A DNA stretch of 64,000 bases from Chitinophagales bacterium (GTDB lineage: Bacteria > Bacteroidota > Bacteroidia > Chitinophagales > Chitinophagaceae): NCBI GenBank assembly GCA_020636505.1, contig JACJXR010000003.1:305263-369262 (forward strand). The letters are read 5' to 3'. The notes under the pieces are model-generated. The model saw only the letters and a program-made list of their open reading frames with translations. It was not told where the DNA came from and made no database searches. The position numbers and the translations under genes are program-made. This document shows positions 56,744 through 64,000 of this stretch, one piece after another; within the stretch, counting starts at the first letter, position 1, and every line of letters begins with the position of its first letter.

Positions 56744-56783
56744 CTTTCCAGGCGTGCCTCTTCAACCACTCGAGCACCTCTCC
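56744..56783. repeat. Right attachment repeat: displaced 5' half of the resident tRNA-Ser
   Basis: Identical to 48888-48927. It lacks the 3' half of the tRNA, so it is not a functional tRNA. The tatD 3' end and the old tRNA promoter (56794-56828) still precede it on the minus strand, which would now transcribe into the element toward the integrase. Confidence 0.85.
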
Positions 56784-56812
56784 TTGTGGGCTGCAAATCT
56801 AATCAATTAGTT

Positions 56813-57580
56813 TCACTTGCCGAACAAAGTTTGCGCATTCTGTGTGGTAATTCGAGCAATTTCAGAAAGCTCTGTTTGCTTTATTGTGGCCAGCTTTTCA
56901 GCTATGAGTGATATATAACAGCTTTCGTTTCTTTCGCCTCTGTATGGAGTAGGGGCAAGGTATGGAGCATCCGTTTCTAAAACGATATGTTTCAGGTCAA
57001 CGGATTTCAATGTTTCAGGTAGTTTGCTGTTCTTGAATGTTGCTACACCACCTATGCCAAGAAGAAATCCGATATCCGTTATCTGCATAGCTTCTTCAAG
57101 CGTACCGCCGAAGCAGTGGAATATGCCTTTGAGCTTTCCATTCTGTTTTGCCTTAACCATGTCAATCCCATCCTGCAAAGACTCCCTTGTGTGTATGACT
57201 ATGGGTAGGTCGTATTGTAGTGCCCAATCTATTTGTAAAGAAAAAGCCTCTTTTTGTTCTTTGACAAAAGTGGTGTCCCAATAGTAGTCTAAGCCTATTT
57301 CACCTACAGCGTGAAACTTATGTTTGGCAAGTTGTTCTGCCACTATTGACAATTCATCTTTGTAATTCTCTTTTACATAACATGGATGAAGCCCCATCAT
57401 GGGGAAGCAATGGTTTGGGTGTTTTTCAGCAAGTTGCATCATGCCTGCAATTGTGCTGCTGTCGCAATTGGGCATGTACATTTTGGTTACACCCGCATCT
57501 ATTGCACGCTGTATCATTTCATCTTCATCTCGCAACAGTTGTTCGTCGTACAAGTGAGTATGTGTGTCTATATAGCTCAT
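56813..57580 (-). CDS. tatD: TatD family metal-dependent hydrolase/DNase
   Basis: 255 residues from ATG 57580; the frame is open to 57625 but that overlaps the next gene. TatD-type TIM barrel with metal ligands in YIDTHTHLYDE, Glu in AVGEIGLDYYW near 92, His in PIVIHTRES and IFHCFGG, and Asp in VLETDAPYL near 204. TatD proteins are 3'-5' exodeoxyribonucleases or deacylases. Its stop is 29 bases before the displaced tRNA piece, and its last codons contain the tRNA promoter. Confidence 0.95.
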   Translation of the reverse strand: MSYIDTHTHLYDEQLLRDEDEMIQRAIDAGVTKMYMPNCDSSTIAGMMQLAEKHPNHCFPMMGLHPCYVKENYKDELSIVAEQLAKHKFHAVGEIGLDYYWDTTFVKEQKEAFSLQIDWALQYDLPIVIHTRESLQDGIDMVKAKQNGKLKGIFHCFGGTLEEAMQITDIGFLLGIGGVATFKNSKLPETLKSVDLKHIVLETDAPYLAPTPYRGERNESCYISLIAEKLATIKQTELSEIARITTQNAQTLFGK

Positions 57581-58215
57581 TATCGCTTTGGTAGTGGTTT
57601 TAAATCCCAGTTCTTCGATTTGCAATACTCCAACACCTTAGGTAAAGCATAGCTCATTCGGTCCCATGCTTTTTGACTGTCATGAAATACAACAATGCTA
57701 CCCGGCTCTAAATTGTTTATAACGTTGTTCAGACATTCTTCAGGAGAAATGGTTGTGTCAAAATCCGCACTCAACACATCCCACATATATATCAGCCAAG
57801 GTGAAGGTGTATTTACCAATGCATTGATCTGTCCTCTTGTTATTTTACCGTATGGCGGCCTGAATATCTTGTTGTCTACATGCTTGGTACACTCCATAAT
57901 ATTGTCCAAGTAGGTTTGCTTACTTGTATGCCAACCTTTGAGGTGGTTTTGAGTATGATTGCCTACTGTGTGGCCTTCGGTCAATATTCTATCGTATATA
58001 TCACTATAAGTGACGACGTTTTTACCAATACAGAAGAAAGTGGCTTTGGCATTGTGCTGTTTCAGTTCGTCAAGTACAAACGGTGTGGCTGTCGGGTGCG
58101 GTCCATCATCAAAGGTCAGATAAACCGCTGGTGTATCTTCTGCAGGCATTTTCCATATCAGCCTGTTATAAATGATGTTTCGTAATATCCAAGGTGTTTT
58201 TACCCTGTAAGCCAT
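57580..58215 (-). CDS. Polysaccharide deacetylase (NodB homology domain)
   Basis: 211 residues from ATG 58215. The NodB domain has the catalytic Asp and metal Asp in YLTFDDGPHPT near 33-43, the two metal His in TVGNHTQNH near 95, RPPYG near 127 and the C-terminal IVVFHDSQ with the active His. It should remove acetyl groups from sugar polymers such as peptidoglycan or exopolysaccharide. There is no clear signal peptide. It shares a base with the start of tatD and is cotranscribed with it. Confidence 0.92.
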   Translation of the reverse strand: MAYRVKTPWILRNIIYNRLIWKMPAEDTPAVYLTFDDGPHPTATPFVLDELKQHNAKATFFCIGKNVVTYSDIYDRILTEGHTVGNHTQNHLKGWHTSKQTYLDNIMECTKHVDNKIFRPPYGKITRGQINALVNTPSPWLIYMWDVLSADFDTTISPEECLNNVINNLEPGSIVVFHDSQKAWDRMSYALPKVLEYCKSKNWDLKPLPKR

Positions 58216-58249
58216 ATGCAAAGCAACAAAATAAGATTGATAATCGCGG

Positions 58250-58999
58250 CTATATCCTGCCTAAGGTATTGCTCTGCAACCATCCTGTTCTGCCATCGGG
58301 TAGTATCACTTCCAACCATCCTGTTTTATTGTCGGTCACTTCCACCTTGGTGCCTTCAGGTATCAAGCTTTGAGATTTGCCTGTTTCGGGAGACAACATC
58401 AATGGAGCTTCGTGTTCGATTACCACGGCATACTTACTTGTAACTCTCTTGTTGGCGGATACAAAACCAAGAAACACAAAAAGGATACTCAAAATGAAAA
58501 TACTCGCAATCGCTTGAATGGGTAGCTTTATTTTGATGCTTCTCAAGCGAGCAAGAATGAGATAAGCGATACCTGCAAGAAACAAAACAATGCTTAACAG
58601 TGCGTAGGTGTTTGTATGGCTACTGCTTGTTAGCCCATGCCACCAACGAACGAAAAATATTTTAGGTACAGGCTGTATACGGTTGTTTATTCTGTTTTGT
58701 GTAAGATATAGGTTGTCGGTAGCGAGATCGAAGTTTGGGTTTATCTTAAGTGCTTTCTCATAGTTCAATACAGCAAGCCCGATATTGTTGAGCTTATAGT
58801 GGGCATTGCCGATATTGTAGTACACATATTCATCCTGAGGATTAAGTGCTGCTATTTTGGTGTAATAATACACGGCACTGTCATACTGTTTTGCTTTATA
58901 CATCTCATTCGCCGTATTCCACCATGCGGTATAGTCTTGCGAAGCATAAGAACCGCATGTGAGCATCAAAAACAATATGAATAGTAAGCCCTGTTTCAT
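58250..58999 (-). CDS. batE: BatE-like TPR and SH3 protein
   Basis: 249 residues. Signal peptide (1-19), TPR repeats (about 25-95, with YVYYNIGNAHYKLNNIGLAVLNYEKALKINPN as the clearest), two membrane helices (about 132-150 and 160-180), and a C-terminal SH3-like domain (VEVTDNKTGWLEVILPDGRTGWL). This is the BatE plan of Bacteroidota aerotolerance operons. Its start overlaps the batD stop by one base. BatA, BatB and the MoxR ATPase are not next to it. Confidence 0.88.
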   Translation of the reverse strand: MKQGLLFILFLMLTCGSYASQDYTAWWNTANEMYKAKQYDSAVYYYTKIAALNPQDEYVYYNIGNAHYKLNNIGLAVLNYEKALKINPNFDLATDNLYLTQNRINNRIQPVPKIFFVRWWHGLTSSSHTNTYALLSIVLFLAGIAYLILARLRSIKIKLPIQAIASIFILSILFVFLGFVSANKRVTSKYAVVIEHEAPLMLSPETGKSQSLIPEGTKVEVTDNKTGWLEVILPDGRTGWLQSNTLGRI

Positions 59000-60954
59000 T
59001 ACTTGAATGTTTCCTCCAATTTGCTGATTATTTCAACTGCATTGTCGTAAGTCTGCTGCATCTGATTGTTTCCTCCTGTAGGTGCATACAGTGCGGTTTC
59101 GCAGTCGTCCATTATCTGTCTTAACGTGTTTTGTATCGATTCGGGGATTTCTTTTCCACTAAGTGCATCCCAAACTATGTCTCGCGACATGGATGAAAGT
59201 GGTATGTTCAGCTTATCACTTAGATAAAGCCAAATAGCTTTTGATACTTCTTCGTAGAACGGAGTGCGTTGGTTTTGTTGTAATAGTTTTTGAGCTGATG
59301 ATAAACGCTTAAGAGCGACTTTATTTGCTCTACGACGCTTCAACGATACCAAGTCTTTTGACATCTCGTCTTCTCTTCTCTTCCAAACCATAACGCCAAT
59401 CAATGCCAAAAGTGGTATTGCATACATGGACCAATAACCAACTGTCAGTATCATTGGCTGTGACTTGAAGCTCAAGTTTTTTAGCGGAGAGGTATATATG
59501 TTATGAATATCTGTTAGGGTAGAGGCTTTCGCAACCTCATTGCTGTAATTTTTACCCGGTTTTACGTTTAGTTTTATCGGCTGTGTCTTTGCAGAATCAT
59601 ATCTTCCTGTAGTAGGGTTGAAGTATGAAAAGTTGATGGTAGGTATGGAATAATCTCCCGCCATTTTAGGAGCTATGGTATATGTGATGGTTTTGGTGCC
59701 ACTGATGGTTGTGCTTCGACCTGTAATTGTATCCTGTACTATCGGGTCGTAGGTAATGAGTCCGTTTGGTAATTGTAATACAGGAGCTTCGATAAGTTTA
59801 ATATTACCCGAACCGTTTATTTCCAGTTTGAGGTTTATTACATCATCTGTGGTCAATTCTGTTTTGTCTATGCTGGAAGTAATTTTAAAATTACCTACTG
59901 CACCACCGAAGCCTTCAGGTTGGCCCTCTTCAGGAAGTGGGCTTACTTGTATTTTTATCGGTTTGCTCTTCAGCTTTACTTTTATGTCACGGTATCCGCC
60001 ACCTCCAAAAAAGTCGTCAAAAAAGGCATCGTCCATGAAGAAGCTGCCAAAAGGATCGGCGGCACGGTTTTGTTGCATTACTCTCGCCACACCTTCAGCC
60101 TCTGCAGGGTCAAGTTCCAACGATCCTGTTTGCTGAGGGAACAGTGCAGATTTCTTCAGTGTGAATACTTGGTAGCGCTGACCGTCTACTATCTCTTCCA
60201 CAGGTTTTATTTGCCCTTTGGGCATTTCGAAGTCTTGAGTCCAAAAACCATTGAGAGATGGAAGTTTGGATATGTTTACATTCATCGGTATACGAGCATA
60301 CAATTTGTAGGAGGCTGTTATTTGCTCTCCCACATATACTTTGCTCTTGTCAACCACGACCTTTATAAACAGGTCTTTATCGATATTAACTTCTTCAGGT
60401 TGCGCGTTTTGTTGCCTTTGCTGTTGTAAGGCTTGCCTTTGTCTTTGGCGTTGCCTCATAATGGCGTCAAATGGGTCGTCACCAAACGGGTCGCTCTGTT
60501 GTTGTTGTGGTTGACGTGTCGCTAAACTGCCGTCCACCACTTCTAGAGGTAAGCTGTTGGATTCGTATGTTTTTCCGTCGCTTGTTTTGGCATAGGCGGC
60601 AGGTATGGTGAGTTTCCCTTTCTTTTTAGGTTGTAAAACGTAGGTGAGTGTAATGCTTTTGCTTTGGTTCATTTTACCATTGACAAAAGACATTTGGCTG
60701 CTTTGACTTGTGTAGGGGCCACCAACGATGTGAAAGTTGTTGTTTATCTCGTTTGTGGGACCGAGTGTTTGCAGGTTGTCGGCATTCCTTATCACGTATT
60801 GCACCTGCACTTGGTCTTCTATACCTATCTTATTGGCAGTAGCTGCCGCTGAAAAAGAGACTTCTTGTGCATGTGTATTAACAATGCCTGTCAACAACAA
60901 CAGGCATGCAAATAAGTACTGTAATGAATATGGTAAACGCGTCTTGTTTATCAC
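58999..60954 (-). CDS. batD: BatD-like aerotolerance protein
   Basis: 651 residues from GTG 60954, which gives a proper signal peptide (ending NTHAQ). An ATG at 61032 would lie upstream of a -7 promoter element and overlap the dehydrogenase gene. The extracytoplasmic part has repeated beta domains (YVIRNADNLQTLGP, ITLTYVLQPKKKGKLTIPAAY, VVVDKSKVYVGEQITASYKLYARIP) typical of BatD, with a Gln-rich low-complexity stretch near 175-210. One membrane helix (about 525-545) and a cytoplasmic helical tail follow. BatD and BatE work in oxygen tolerance; the mechanism is unclear. Confidence 0.88.
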   Translation of the reverse strand: MINKTRLPYSLQYLFACLLLLTGIVNTHAQEVSFSAAATANKIGIEDQVQVQYVIRNADNLQTLGPTNEINNNFHIVGGPYTSQSSQMSFVNGKMNQSKSITLTYVLQPKKKGKLTIPAAYAKTSDGKTYESNSLPLEVVDGSLATRQPQQQQSDPFGDDPFDAIMRQRQRQRQALQQQRQQNAQPEEVNIDKDLFIKVVVDKSKVYVGEQITASYKLYARIPMNVNISKLPSLNGFWTQDFEMPKGQIKPVEEIVDGQRYQVFTLKKSALFPQQTGSLELDPAEAEGVARVMQQNRAADPFGSFFMDDAFFDDFFGGGGYRDIKVKLKSKPIKIQVSPLPEEGQPEGFGGAVGNFKITSSIDKTELTTDDVINLKLEINGSGNIKLIEAPVLQLPNGLITYDPIVQDTITGRSTTISGTKTITYTIAPKMAGDYSIPTINFSYFNPTTGRYDSAKTQPIKLNVKPGKNYSNEVAKASTLTDIHNIYTSPLKNLSFKSQPMILTVGYWSMYAIPLLALIGVMVWKRREDEMSKDLVSLKRRRANKVALKRLSSAQKLLQQNQRTPFYEEVSKAIWLYLSDKLNIPLSSMSRDIVWDALSGKEIPESIQNTLRQIMDDCETALYAPTGGNNQMQQTYDNAVEIISKLEETFK

Positions 60955-60959
60955 AATAG

Positions 60960-60967
60960 CAAAATTA
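60960..60967 (-). promoter_or_regulatory. -7 element before batD
   Basis: The minus strand reads TAATTTTG followed by C, a match to TAnnTTTG, only 5 bases before GTG 60954. If used, transcription would begin very near or just inside the assigned start, so the start or the promoter call may be off. Confidence 0.3.
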
Positions 60968-61021
60968 AAATATACAGCTTCCCTTGTATGTTGCAGGACG
61001 GTTAAAGCACTGTTAAAAATA

Positions 61022-61726
61022 TCACAAATCACCTTTCTGAGGACGTATCACAATGGTTTCAACATCCGCTTTGGAAGATAGGTTGTACGATGCCCAAACA
61101 ATATCCGCCACATCTTTCGCATCCATAATACGGTCGGGGTCGATGCCTGCACCTTCCCATGAGCGGCTATTGGTAGCTCCGGGACAAATAGAGGATACTT
61201 TAATGCCTTCGTCTTTCAACTCATATCGTAGGTTTTCTGAAAATCCCATCATGGCATATTTGGTTATACCATATGCTCCTCCATTCGGATAAGCTTTCAG
61301 TCCAGCTACAGAGGACATGTTGAATATATGTCCTGAGCCTTGTTCTTTCATCTTTGGGAGCAAGGCACGTGTCAGGTGGTAGGCACTGTACATGTTTATC
61401 TCCATCAGTTTTTCCAACTGCCCCTCCGGCTCTGTTGCCAATAGTCCCGGATAAAACAATCCTGCATTGTTTACCAATACATCGATGGTCTTGAACCTAT
61501 GCAATACATGTTGAGCAAAAGCCTTTACCTCTTCTTTTTTTGATAGATCGGCTTTGTATGTGATGATGTTCTCATCGGCATAGTATCGCTCCCATTCATC
61601 TTGAACGGCATTCAAATCTTTTTGAGTTCTGGCGCATATAGCTACAGAGTACCCTTCGGATAGGAACCTTTCGGCAATAGCTTTGCCTATTCCTTGAGTA
61701 CCGCCTGTAATTACCGCGTTTGGCAT
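61022..61726 (-). CDS. Short-chain dehydrogenase/reductase
   Basis: 234 residues from ATG 61726. Classical SDR: cofactor motif TGGTQGIGKAIAERF near residue 7, NNAGLFYPG near 85, catalytic Ser in NMSSVAGLKAY near 137 and YGITK near 151 with the Tyr-x3-Lys pair. Arg residues after the first strand (ARTQKDL) suggest NADP preference. The substrate is unknown. It is divergent from the PP-loop gene with a 38-base gap and precedes batD on the same strand. Confidence 0.92.
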   Translation of the reverse strand: MPNAVITGGTQGIGKAIAERFLSEGYSVAICARTQKDLNAVQDEWERYYADENIITYKADLSKKEEVKAFAQHVLHRFKTIDVLVNNAGLFYPGLLATEPEGQLEKLMEINMYSAYHLTRALLPKMKEQGSGHIFNMSSVAGLKAYPNGGAYGITKYAMMGFSENLRYELKDEGIKVSSICPGATNSRSWEGAGIDPDRIMDAKDVADIVWASYNLSSKADVETIVIRPQKGDL

Positions 61727-61764
61727 ATTGGTATTATTTGTGGTTATTGCATGAATATAGCACA

Positions 61765-62469
61765 ATGATACAAGGAAACCATAATACGGTACTTAATTGG
61801 AGTTCAGGTAAAGATGCTGCATTGGCATATTACCTTTTACAGCAAGATGAACAGTATAATGTAACACAGCTTTTAACAACGGTAAACAATGAGCAGGATA
61901 GGGTGGTGATGCACGGTGTGAGAGAAGAATTGTTGGATCTGCAAGCAGAACGCATTGGTGTCAAGCTAAATAAAATAAAGCTGCCTACATCACCCAATCA
62001 CGATGTCTATAATAATGCTATGACCAATGCTTTGAATGGTCTGAAAGAAGCCGGTGTTTCACATGCTGCATTCGGCGACATCTTTCTGGATGATTTAAAG
62101 AAGTACCGTGAGAAGCAATTGGCATCTGTAGGTTTTCAATCTGTATTCCCTCTATGGAAGAAAAGCACAGTTGATTTGGTACATATGGTCGAACAAGTAG
62201 GCATTGAGGCTATGATAGTATGCGTAAGTGAACAGAAGTTAGGGAAAGAGTTTTTAGGTAGAAAAGTAGATACTAGTTTGCTGAATGATCTACCTAAAGG
62301 AGTAGACCCATGTGGAGAACATGGAGAGTTTCACACCTTTGTTTATAATGCACCGTATTTTTCATCGCCGATTCCTATACAGCTTGGTGAGTCAGTGCAT
62401 CGCAGCTATAAAAACGAAGCTGGAGATTGGGATGCAGGCTTTTGGTTCCTTGATGTTTTATTGGATTGA
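61765..62469 (+). CDS. Diphthamide-synthase-like PP-loop ATPase
   Basis: 234 residues from ATG 61765; the open frame to 61720 overlaps the divergent gene. N-terminal ATP pyrophosphatase loop LNWSSGKDAALAYYLL (SGKD) and the later conserved GVDPCGEHGEFHTFVYNAP segment place it in the diphthine-ammonia ligase (Dph6/COG2102) family. Bacteria lack diphthamide, so the bacterial substrate is unknown; an ATP-dependent amidation is likely from the family. Confidence 0.87.
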   Translation: MIQGNHNTVLNWSSGKDAALAYYLLQQDEQYNVTQLLTTVNNEQDRVVMHGVREELLDLQAERIGVKLNKIKLPTSPNHDVYNNAMTNALNGLKEAGVSHAAFGDIFLDDLKKYREKQLASVGFQSVFPLWKKSTVDLVHMVEQVGIEAMIVCVSEQKLGKEFLGRKVDTSLLNDLPKGVDPCGEHGEFHTFVYNAPYFSSPIPIQLGESVHRSYKNEAGDWDAGFWFLDVLLD

Positions 62470-62470
62470 T

Positions 62471-63454
62471 TTACTTCTTGACGAATCTGTCGTCTGTCAA
62501 TGCGTGTAGAAAGGATTCCAGGTCTTGTTTTTCCTGTTCAGTAAGGTTGAGAGGTTCTCTTAGTAGACTGTCCCTAGTGATGGCATCAGGTACAAGTGTG
62601 TGCGGTTGGTCGTAATAGTCTATCACCTCCCTTAATGTCTTCATACTGCCATCATGCATGTATGGAGCAGTTACAGCGACATTCCGTAGTCCCGGTACTT
62701 TGAAGAGGCCTATGTCTTTCGGGTCTTTTGTAGCATTATATCTGCCCGAGTCGTTGTATTCCTTACCATTGAACAATCCGATACTTCTGAACTCATCACC
62801 TGTGAAATCGGGAGTGAAATGACATTCAAGGCATTTCCCTTTAGTGCGGAATACACTCCTGCCTCTTAATTGTTGCTCGGACATTCCATTCGGCTCATCA
62901 TTTATCCATCTGTCATTTGGAGTGTCAGAAGTTTCCAATGTTGCTTCAAATGCTGCAATAACATCACCCAAATTGTCTTTGTTCGGTACTGTGCCATATA
63001 CTTGCTTGAAGAGCTCTTTATATTTGCTGTTGTTCAACCGTGTAATGGCCTCCTCAATAGATAGGTTCATTTCCACTGGATTTTCTATCGGCCCTAATGC
63101 TTGCTCGGCCAAGGTGGCTGCTCGTCCATCCCAAAACAGCGTCTCTCTTGATAGGACATTCATGGCAGAGGGAGTGTTTCTATTGCCTAAACGACCATGT
63201 ACGCCTACGCTGAAGGCAGAAGTGTCTGCAAAGGCGTATTCCGGCTTATGACAGGAAGCGCAACTGATACTTAGATCTTCTGAAAGTATTGGATCAAAAA
63301 ATAGCATTTCTCCAAGCTGCTCTATGGTCAGCTTGTCAGACTCTTTATCCGGTGCTGAAAAAGAAACAAACACCGCTATGAAGCATACAATAACTACAAT
63401 GTAGAGCACTCTCACGGCGCAAAAATACAGATTATCACATACTTCTTTCAGCAT
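62471..63454 (-). CDS. Di-haem cytochrome c peroxidase (CCP/MauG family)
   Basis: 327 residues with an N-terminal membrane or signal segment (about 12-33). Two c-type haem sites are seen: [12 protein letters not shown] near residue 65 and [10 protein letters not shown] near 208, plus distal-region segments such as RNTPSAMNV and [17 protein letters not shown]. The family reduces hydrogen peroxide or carries out MauG-type oxidations in the periplasm. It overlaps nothing and ends one base after the PP-loop gene on the opposite strand. Confidence 0.92.
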   Translation of the reverse strand: MLKEVCDNLYFCAVRVLYIVVIVCFIAVFVSFSAPDKESDKLTIEQLGEMLFFDPILSEDLSISCASCHKPEYAFADTSAFSVGVHGRLGNRNTPSAMNVLSRETLFWDGRAATLAEQALGPIENPVEMNLSIEEAITRLNNSKYKELFKQVYGTVPNKDNLGDVIAAFEATLETSDTPNDRWINDEPNGMSEQQLRGRSVFRTKGKCLECHFTPDFTGDEFRSIGLFNGKEYNDSGRYNATKDPKDIGLFKVPGLRNVAVTAPYMHDGSMKTLREVIDYYDQPHTLVPDAITRDSLLREPLNLTEQEKQDLESFLHALTDDRFVKK

Positions 63455-63468
63455 AAATATTCATTTAA

Positions 63469-63476
63469 TACCTTTG
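63469..63476 (+). promoter_or_regulatory. -7 element of fumC
   Basis: TACCTTTG followed by C, a match to TAnnTTTG, 44 bases before the fumC ATG. The -33 box is imperfect (TTTC near 63446). Confidence 0.5.
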
Positions 63477-63520
63477 CCGCGTTAATTCATGTTCTTACTT
63501 ATATAAAACAGACTTGTAAT

Positions 63521-64000
63521 ATGGAATTCCGTATTGAGAAAGATACAATGGGCGAGGTACAGGTGCCTAAAGATGCATACTATGGTGCGCAAACTCAACG
63601 CTCTATTGAGAACTTCAAAATAGCACAGGATATAAATAAGATGCCTAAAGAGATTATTAAGGCATTTGCATACTTGAAAAAAGCGGCAGCATTGACCAAT
63701 ACAGATTGTGGTGTGTTGCCTGCTGAAAAGTCAGAATTGATAGGCAAGGTTTGTGATGAGATATTGGAAGGCAAACTGGACGATCAGTTTCCGCTGGTAG
63801 TTTGGCAAACAGGTTCAGGTACACAGTCTAACATGAACAGTAATGAGGTGATAGCTTATCGTGCGCATGTACTGAATGGCGGACAGCTTACAGATAAGGA
63901 GAAGTTCATTCACCCAAATGATGATGTGAACAAATCTCAGTCGTCTAATGATACTTTCCCTACTGCTATGCATATAGCAGCATATAAAATACTAGTAGAG
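63521..64000 (+). CDS. fumC: Class II fumarate hydratase (3' end outside window)
   Basis: 160 codons are visible from ATG 63521 and the frame runs off the window, about a third of the usual ~465 residues. [28 protein letters not shown] at the start, [16 protein letters not shown] near residue 95 and [21 protein letters not shown] near 129 are the substrate-binding signatures of the fumarase/aspartase superfamily. The GSGTQSNMN form and Q-T-Q-R-S favour FumC over aspartase. It converts fumarate to malate in the TCA cycle. Confidence 0.93.
   Translation, partial: MEFRIEKDTMGEVQVPKDAYYGAQTQRSIENFKIAQDINKMPKEIIKAFAYLKKAAALTNTDCGVLPAEKSELIGKVCDEILEGKLDDQFPLVVWQTGSGTQSNMNSNEVIAYRAHVLNGGQLTDKEKFIHPNDDVNKSQSSNDTFPTAMHIAAYKILVE

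Larger units (their letters stand above)
48888..56783. mobile_element. Integrated element in tRNA-Ser, about 7.9 kb
   Basis: Bounded by a perfect 40-bp direct repeat and, outside it on the right and inside it on the left, by two diverged copies of the 3' end of tatD. It carries a tyrosine recombinase next to the right end, a family-A-polymerase-like protein, a truncated DUF262 gene, a hypothetical gene and small hydrophobic frames. The body is much more AT-rich than the flanking chromosome, while a decayed IS21 inside it is GC-richer, so at least two layers of insertion are visible. No conjugation, capsid or relaxase gene is present. Confidence 0.8.

Noticed and set aside
56744..56783. Second tRNA-Ser gene
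   Set aside because: Only the 5' half is present; no T arm or acceptor 3' strand follows.

Overview
The window comes from a chromosome of a Bacteroidota bacterium, most likely of the Chitinophagales. The grounds are: a C-terminal type IX secretion sorting domain on one protein; Bacteroidota-type families (DUF4175, an Omp28-like lipoprotein, BatD/BatE); little use of Shine-Dalgarno sites; and several promoters of the form TTTG-N20-TAnnTTTG. No species can be named from the sequence alone.

Layout. 1-3413 (+) is the end of a fatty-acid-like biosynthetic cluster: acyltransferase, dehydratase-like protein, secreted protein, thioesterase and ketosynthase. It looks like the tail of an aryl-polyene/flexirubin pigment locus. 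3410-7005 (-) holds an M20 amidohydrolase, a SPOR protein, deoC and icd. A 583-base AT-rich gap follows; it ends in a plus-strand terminator that has no annotated gene in front of it. 7589-13561 carries a two-component system, a coiled-coil protein, an exonuclease, holA and ribF. 13661-17927 (-) has a large secreted VIT-domain protein, a lipoprotein and kynureninase. 18163-21998 (+) has lemA with two TPM proteins, a small membrane protein with an ABC ATPase, and an Omp28-like lipoprotein. 22048-35919 holds mutS2, a DUF4175 protein, rarA, a YitT protein, an adenylate cyclase and several small genes.

36102-48181 (+) is the S10-spc ribosomal protein operon, from rpsJ to secY and map. It is cut at both ends relative to the usual order: there is no rpsL-rpsG-fusA before it and no infA-rpmJ-rpsM-rpsK-rpsD-rpoA-rplQ after it. 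It has a consensus promoter upstream, a likely internal promoter before rplX, and a terminator-like hairpin between rplO and secY.

48841-56783 is the accessory region. An integrated element of about 7.9 kb sits in tRNA-Ser(GGA). A perfect 40-bp repeat (5' half of the tRNA) marks both ends, and a tyrosine recombinase lies next to the right end. The left copy continues into a diverged 3' piece of tatD that carries the tRNA promoter, so the element supplied both the new 5' half and the promoter. The cargo is a hypothetical protein, a DUF262 (GmrSD-like) gene cut by a dead IS21-family element, two small hydrophobic reading frames, and a 544-residue protein that reads as a winged-helix plus family-A-polymerase-like palm protein. 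That last gene is the least explained in the window and the best candidate for something new.

56813-64000 returns to chromosomal genes: tatD, a polysaccharide deacetylase, batE, batD, a short-chain dehydrogenase, a diphthamide-synthase-like PP-loop protein, a di-haem peroxidase, and the start of fumC, which runs off the window.
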